Shown: positions 1 to 7,133 of the stretch, piece after piece
Position numbering within the stretch: position 1 is the stretch's first letter
How the letters are laid out: the number at the start of each line of letters is the position of its first letter
Assembly: GCA_937967285.1 (NCBI GenBank)
Contig: CALBSU010000689.1
Coordinates: 1 to 7,133, forward strand
Length of the DNA: 7,133 bases
From: an uncultured Acidobacteriota bacterium
GTDB taxonomy: Bacteria > Acidobacteriota > Blastocatellia > RBC074
Direction of reading: 5' to 3'
The notes under the pieces: model-generated
Databases searched by the model: none
Seen by the model: the letters and a program-made list of their open reading frames with translations, nothing else
What the model was told of the DNA's origin: nothing
Translations under genes and position numbers: made by a program

Positions 1-106
1 ATGTTCTAAACGCGTGATGGAGGAAACATAAGCCACCAGACCCTTAATTCCATCTTGGCCCTCTTGGCGCCCTGGCGTCTGATTTTTCTCAAGGACTGGG
101 CGATAC
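1..106. repeat. Partial, diverged copy of the MITE-like intergenic repeat
   Basis: This stretch matches the right-hand part of the full repeat at 6931-7133, in the same orientation. Positions 16-83 align without gaps to 7037-7104 with 58 of 68 bases identical by my hand count. The shared core is TCTTGGCGCCCTGGCGTCT at 62-80, with one difference from 7083-7101. Similarity continues weakly to about 106, where a decayed version of the terminal repeat (GGACTGGGCGATAC) can be aligned with small gaps. The matching left arm, if it exists, lies before the window. No open reading frame or RNA gene is visible. The copy ends about 80 bases before the first gene, so it may contribute to that gene's upstream region. 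Confidence 0.7.
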
Positions 107-125
107 AAAATATGCAAAAAAGCAG

Positions 126-187
126 GGAGACCCTCTCAATAATTCGTACATCATGCCGTGAGCGAACATAAATGAAAGTAGGTCTCC
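126..187 (+). promoter_or_regulatory. Leader of the NTF2-like gene with an inverted repeat reaching the start codon
   Basis: GGAGACC at 126-132 is perfectly complementary to GGTCTCC at 181-187, which ends directly against the ATG at 188. In a transcript starting upstream of 126 the two could pair across a loop of about 48 bases and cover the only weak Shine-Dalgarno candidate (AGG at 180-182). I cannot assign a convincing promoter; AT-rich sequence around 101-120 (gatacaaaat) is the best -10-like area. A 7-base pair over this distance may be chance. Confidence 0.25.
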
Positions 188-2267
<2,080 letters not shown>

Positions 2268-2268
<1 letters not shown>

Positions 2269-2296
2269 AAATCGACGCCCGTGGGGCGCCGATTTT
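2268..2296. terminator. Bidirectional intrinsic terminator after the serine hydrolase gene
   Basis: The hairpin begins at the last base of the stop codon. AAAATCG (2268-2274) pairs with CGATTTT (2290-2296), and CGCCC (2276-2280) with GGGCG (2284-2288), leaving one A-C mismatch and a GTG loop. A-rich and T-rich ends flank the GC core, so it would work on either strand. On the + strand it ends the two-gene transcript and could also stop read-through from the sdh operon. Confidence 0.8.
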
Positions 2297-2312
2297 ATGA
2301 TTCGACAGTTGG

Positions 2313-2337
2313 AAAAAGCGGCGCCCTCGGGCGCCGC
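2313..2337 (-). terminator. Rho-independent terminator of the sdhCAB operon
   Basis: Read on the minus strand, a perfect 9-base-pair stem (GCGGCGCCC at 2318-2326 with GGGCGCCGC at 2329-2337) with a 2-base loop is followed by five T residues (complement of AAAAA at 2313-2317). It lies 8 bases after the sdhB stop codon. This is a textbook intrinsic terminator for the minus-strand operon. Confidence 0.9.
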
Positions 2338-2345
2338 GCTCCATA

Positions 2346-3098
2346 TCAGGCGAGTTTATTCTTGAAGAGAGCTTTGGCGTAAGCCCGATTCATTCGCGCG
2401 ATATTATCGAGCGAAATCTCCTTCGGGCAGGCTGCCTCGCACGAACCGGTGTTGGTGCAGTTGCCGAAGCCTTCCTCGTCCATTGTCGCGACCATGTTGA
2501 GGACGCGGCGATCGGCCTCGACGTGGCCCTGCGGCAGCAGTCCGAGATGCGAAACCTTGGCCGAGACGAAGAGCATGGCCGATGCGTTCTTGCATGCGGC
2601 AACGCAAGCTCCGCAGCCGATGCACTGGGCGGCATCCATCGCCTTGTCGGCGTCCTCCTTGGGGATCGGAATGGCATTGCCGTCCGGAGCTCCGCCGGTC
2701 GAGACAGAGACGAATCCGCCGGACTGGATGATTCGGTCGAAGGCCGTCCGGTCGACGACCAGATCCTTGATGATCGGGAAGGAAGAAGCCCTCCACGGTT
2801 CGATCGTGATCGTGTCGCCGTCCTTGAAGAAACGCATATGGAGCTGGCAGGTCGTCGTCGCGGACAGAGGACCGTGCGGAGTTCCGTTGATCACCATCCC
2901 GCAGCTTCCGCAAATCCCTTCGCGGCAGTCATGATCGAACGCGATCTGCTCTTCTCCCTTTTTGATCAGCTCTTCGTTGACCACATCGAGCATTTCGAGA
3001 AAAGACATTTCGGCGCTGATGTCCGTGGCCTGATAGGTCACGAACTGGCCGGATGTCTTCGCGTTCTTCTGTCTCCATACGCGCAATGTCAGATTCAT
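2346..3098 (-). CDS. sdhB: Succinate dehydrogenase/fumarate reductase iron-sulfur subunit
   Basis: The 250-residue protein carries electrons from the flavin of SdhA to the quinone site at the membrane subunit, on one membrane face. All cluster ligands are visible. The N-terminal plant-ferredoxin-like domain has C58, C63, C66 and C84 for [2Fe-2S], in CREGICGSC followed by TTTCQLH. The C-terminal domain has C159, C162, C165 and C224 for [4Fe-4S], and C169, C214 and C220 for [3Fe-4S]; the spacing of the last three cysteines is like that of E. coli SdhB. Length is normal for the family. The ATG at 3098 is preceded by AGGGAG about 10 bases upstream. The gene is last in the operon, 143 bases after sdhA, and is followed at once by a strong terminator. 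Whether the complex runs as succinate dehydrogenase or fumarate reductase cannot be told from sequence. Confidence 0.97.
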   Translation of the reverse strand: MNLTLRVWRQKNAKTSGQFVTYQATDISAEMSFLEMLDVVNEELIKKGEEQIAFDHDCREGICGSCGMVINGTPHGPLSATTTCQLHMRFFKDGDTITIEPWRASSFPIIKDLVVDRTAFDRIIQSGGFVSVSTGGAPDGNAIPIPKEDADKAMDAAQCIGCGACVAACKNASAMLFVSAKVSHLGLLPQGHVEADRRVLNMVATMDEEGFGNCTNTGSCEAACPKEISLDNIARMNRAYAKALFKNKLA

Positions 3099-3103
3099 TG
3101 CTT

Positions 3104-3116
3104 TCAGGCTCCCTGA
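3104..3116 (-). promoter_or_regulatory. Small hairpin over the sdhB ribosome binding site
   Basis: On the minus strand TCAGG-GAG-CCTGA forms a 5-base-pair stem with a 3-base loop. The Shine-Dalgarno sequence AGGGAG lies partly in the stem and partly in the loop, ending about 10 bases before the sdhB ATG. Pairing could reduce sdhB initiation, though a stem this short would be only marginally stable. Confidence 0.4.
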
Positions 3117-3204
3117 TGAATTTTTCTAACAGCAGCCGACGCCCGATGGCCGTCACAAGCAAGTCCAGGGGTTTTCGACCACCGGACGCCGACTGCCTGC
3201 CCCG

Positions 3205-3229
3205 GCGGAGCAATCAAGATTCGCTCCGC
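3205..3229 (-). other. Intercistronic RNA hairpin between sdhA and sdhB
   Basis: On the minus strand GCGGAGC (complement of 3223-3229) pairs with GCTCCGC (complement of 3205-3211). AATC pairs with GATT inside, with a single bulged G and a TT loop: 11 base pairs in all. It starts 12 bases after the sdhA stop. There is no T run behind it, so it is not a normal intrinsic terminator; mRNA stabilisation, processing or partial attenuation are possible. The rest of the 142-base gap (3099-3241) shows no gene that I can support. Confidence 0.5.
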
Positions 3230-3241
3230 TCGATCCGAATA

Positions 3242-5161
<1,920 letters not shown>

Positions 5162-5176
5162 ATTCTGTCCCAATCG

Positions 5177-5890
5177 TTATTTGATGATCCCCAGGAGAAT
5201 GGATAGCGGTATCGAACAGTTGCCAAGGAAGAGCAGCACCGCCGCCCCTTTCGCCAGCCTGTCGAAGAACCTGAACGTCTTCCTGCTCCGCAGACCGAGC
5301 GACTGGAAGAGCGAACTGACGCCATGGCTCAGATGCAGCAGTAACAGCCCCATCGAAACTATATAAAAGATGGAGACCAGCGGATTCGAGAAACCGTTGA
5401 CCATCATCCGGTAGACGTCGTGACGCCCGTAGATGTCCCGCAGGTCGAGCAGCGCCGGATCCACGAAGCCGATCGTGAAGTGCCCCAGATGGAAGATGAT
5501 GAACGCCAGCAGCACCAGCCCGCTAACCAATATCGTCCGCTGAGCGAAGGTCGATGCCACCGGCTTGCCGACCGCGTAACCCGCCGGCCGCGCCTTCCGG
5601 TTGGCCGCAGTCAACTGCAGCGCCGTCACGATGTGCAGCGCCACTATCGCCAGCAGCCCCGCTCTCGCTCCCCACAGCACCGCCGGCGTCGACTTCAGCA
5701 GATGAGCGTACTCGTTGATCTTGTACGGGCCCAGATAGATCTGCAGATTGCCCGCCAGATGCACGATCACAAACAGAAACAGCGCCAGCCCGGTTACCGC
5801 CATCACGTACTTCTTGCCGATAGACGACTGCCATAACCGCAGTATCAGCCCCGCAGATGATGCTTGCATGCTTTCAGCACTTGCCGCCAT
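5177..5890 (-). CDS. sdhC: Succinate dehydrogenase/fumarate reductase cytochrome b558 subunit (single di-heme anchor)
   Basis: This is the 237-residue membrane anchor that holds SdhA/SdhB to the membrane and passes electrons to quinone, probably menaquinone. Five hydrophobic helices lie at about 28-48, 74-94, 119-140, 168-191 and 212-234. Histidines sit in four of them: H44 (VHLAGN), H86 (LHIVTA), H134/H137 (FHLGHF) and H186/H189 (LHLSHG). This matches the four-histidine, two-heme pattern of the B. subtilis SdhC / b558 family and explains why no sdhD is present. The start is the ATG at 5890, which has GGAGG (complement of 5895-5899) just upstream; an in-frame GTG at 5908 lies upstream of that Shine-Dalgarno and is unlikely. 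It is first in the operon and divergent from the LysR gene. Direction of catalysis in vivo is not shown by sequence. Confidence 0.95.
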   Translation of the reverse strand: MAASAESMQASSAGLILRLWQSSIGKKYVMAVTGLALFLFVIVHLAGNLQIYLGPYKINEYAHLLKSTPAVLWGARAGLLAIVALHIVTALQLTAANRKARPAGYAVGKPVASTFAQRTILVSGLVLLAFIIFHLGHFTIGFVDPALLDLRDIYGRHDVYRMMVNGFSNPLVSIFYIVSMGLLLLHLSHGVSSLFQSLGLRSRKTFRFFDRLAKGAAVLLFLGNCSIPLSILLGIIK

Positions 5891-5963
5891 CTCTCCTCCA
5901 GGAATCACTTTGTTTTGGGATGTATCTTCAACCGTTGGTAGTTTCAGAAAATACCAGCCGATC

Positions 5964-5983
5964 TTCGATTAGTAAAATTCGAA
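5964..5983. promoter_or_regulatory. Candidate LysR-type operator, dyad TTCGA-N10-TCGAA
   Basis: Perfect 5-base arms are separated by 10 bases, with two more matched positions inside (7/14 and 10/11). It lies about 40 bases upstream of the LysR start and about 75 bases upstream of the sdhC start, a position usual for the recognition site of a divergent LysR regulator. The centre falls between bases, so it is not a strict T-N11-A box. Confidence 0.35.
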
Positions 5984-5989
5984 AGTTTA

Positions 5990-6000
5990 ATACTGAGTAT
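5990..6000. promoter_or_regulatory. Candidate second operator, palindrome ATACT-G-AGTAT
   Basis: This perfect 11-base palindrome centres 22 bases from the dyad at 5964-5983, about two helical turns away on the same DNA face. LysR tetramers commonly bind a recognition site plus an activation site at such spacing. It lies 22 bases before the LysR ATG, so binding could repress that gene. Function is inferred. Confidence 0.3.
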
Positions 6001-6022
6001 AAGCTGTGCTAATATCCGGGTT

Positions 6023-6907
6023 ATGCATCTGGAAACGCTGAAGACATTTTGCGACCTGATCGAGACGGGCAGTTTTTCGAAGGCGGCGTCATTGAACTTC
6101 ATCACGCAGTCGGCGGTGAGCCAGCAGGTCCAGGCGCTCGAGCGGAAATTCGAGGTGGAGCTGATCGAGCGCGGCCGTCGCAGAGGGATCACTCCGACCG
6201 AGGCCGGGCGGATCTTCTATGCGGAATGCAGGGAGATCGTCGGCAGGTATCAGACGCTCGAGAACCGTCTGAGAGCCGATTCGCAGCAGATGATCGGCAC
6301 GATCCGGATCGCGACCGTTTACAGTGTCGGCCTGCATGAGCTTCCGCCGTACATCAAGCAGTTCATCAAGTCCTACCCGCAGGTCAAAGTGCATGTCGAA
6401 TATATCAGGACCAACAAAGTCTACGAATGCTGCCTCAACAACACGATCGACTTCGGGATCGTGGCCTGTCCGACGGCGCGTCCGTCGATCGAGATCATAC
6501 CGCTTCGTGAGGACAGGCTGGTCCTGATCTGCAACCCCGAGCATGATCTGGCGAAACACAACTGCGTCGGACTTGAACGGCTGGCCCGCGAACCGTTCAT
6601 CGGGTTCGAGCGCGACATCCCGACACGCAAACTGATCGATCAGATCCTCAAGGCTCACGATGTCTCGGTCAGTCACGCGATGGAGTTCGACAACATCGAG
6701 ACGATCAAACGTTCGGTCGAGGTTGGAATCGGCGTCTCTATCCTGCCGGAATCCGCCGTGGTCAACGAGGTTCGCAGCGGAATGCTGGCGTCGCTGTCAT
6801 TCAATGAAGGCGATTTTTCACGCCCGATCGGGATAATCCATCGGAAAGGCAAGGCGCTCAGCGCTGCGGCAAGGAAGTTTACCGAGCAGCTGGTCAAGCC
6901 GCTGTGA
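6023..6907 (+). CDS. LysR-family transcriptional regulator, divergent from sdhC
   Basis: The 294-residue product has the usual LysR length and layout. A winged helix-turn-helix occupies about residues 2-60, with the helix-turn-helix at about 18-37 ([20 protein letters not shown]) and the [10 protein letters not shown] wing. A linker helix spans about 62-88. A periplasmic-binding-protein-like effector domain fills about 92-292, beginning with [12 protein letters not shown] and containing the typical [25 protein letters not shown] segment near 222-246. The effector cannot be named from sequence. The ATG at 6023 begins directly at the first helix ([17 protein letters not shown]), so the start is secure although no strong Shine-Dalgarno precedes it. 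It is divergent from sdhC, so autoregulation and control of sdhCAB are the natural inference. No terminator with a T run follows; the large palindromic repeat begins 23 bases after the stop. Confidence 0.93.
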   Translation: MHLETLKTFCDLIETGSFSKAASLNFITQSAVSQQVQALERKFEVELIERGRRRGITPTEAGRIFYAECREIVGRYQTLENRLRADSQQMIGTIRIATVYSVGLHELPPYIKQFIKSYPQVKVHVEYIRTNKVYECCLNNTIDFGIVACPTARPSIEIIPLREDRLVLICNPEHDLAKHNCVGLERLAREPFIGFERDIPTRKLIDQILKAHDVSVSHAMEFDNIETIKRSVEVGIGVSILPESAVVNEVRSGMLASLSFNEGDFSRPIGIIHRKGKALSAAARKFTEQLVKPL

Positions 6908-6930
6908 GATGTTGTTTCCGGTTTCCAATT

Positions 6931-7133
<203 letters not shown>

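Larger units (their letters stand above)
5891..6022. promoter_or_regulatory. Divergent sdhC / lysR-type regulatory region
   Basis: This 132-base region is clearly richer in A and T than the flanking genes and must contain the promoters of sdhC (leftward) and the LysR gene (rightward). A strong Shine-Dalgarno for sdhC is at 5895-5899. Two dyads are visible: TTCGA-N10-TCGAA at 5964-5983, and the perfect ATACT-G-AGTAT at 5990-6000. For the LysR gene, TTAATA (5987-5992) and TAATAT (6010-6015) lie 17 bases apart but would leave almost no leader, so I do not assign promoters firmly. No gene fits here. Confidence 0.6.

Noticed and set aside
2929..3213. 94-codon minus-strand frame spanning the sdhA-sdhB gap and entering sdhB
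   Set aside because: It needs a TTG start with no good ribosome site, overlaps sdhB by 170 bases in another frame, and has no recognisable sequence.

Overview
The window looks like ordinary bacterial chromosome, fairly GC-rich, with densely packed coding regions. No phage, plasmid, CRISPR or rRNA/tRNA signal is visible. The succinate dehydrogenase genes are of the type with a single di-heme b558 membrane subunit and a long flavoprotein. That type is common in Acidobacteriota, Bacteroidota, Deltaproteobacteria-like groups and other menaquinone users. Together with the secreted serine hydrolase and NTF2-like protein, this suggests an Acidobacteriota-like organism (possibly the Aminicenantes), but that assignment is inference from protein flavour only.

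Layout. Positions 1-106 hold the right-hand part of an intergenic repeat whose full copy closes the window at 6931-7133. Next come two co-oriented, translationally coupled genes on the + strand. The first encodes an exported protein with two tandem NTF2/SnoaL-like domains (188-1072). The second encodes an exported serine hydrolase of the beta-lactamase/D-alanyl-D-alanine carboxypeptidase superfamily (1069-2268). They converge on a minus-strand operon, and the 77-base convergent gap holds two strong hairpin terminators.

The minus-strand operon reads sdhC (5890-5177), sdhA (5161-3242), sdhB (3098-2346). It encodes a complete three-subunit succinate:menaquinone oxidoreductase or fumarate reductase: a five-helix di-heme cytochrome b anchor, a covalent-FAD catalytic subunit and a three-cluster iron-sulfur subunit. 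sdhC and sdhA are 15 bases apart. sdhA and sdhB are separated by 142 bases that contain a good RNA hairpin and a small hairpin over the sdhB ribosome binding site. A LysR-family regulator (6023-6907) is divergent from sdhC across a 132-base AT-rich region with two short palindromes, an arrangement typical of a LysR regulator controlling its divergent neighbour.

The least ordinary element is the 203-base repeat at the right edge. It has perfect 14-base terminal inverted repeats and nearly self-complementary arms, and carries no gene. It resembles a MITE or a large intergenic palindromic repeat, and a diverged copy in the same orientation lies at the left edge. I see no convincing evidence of a wholly new multi-gene system here.
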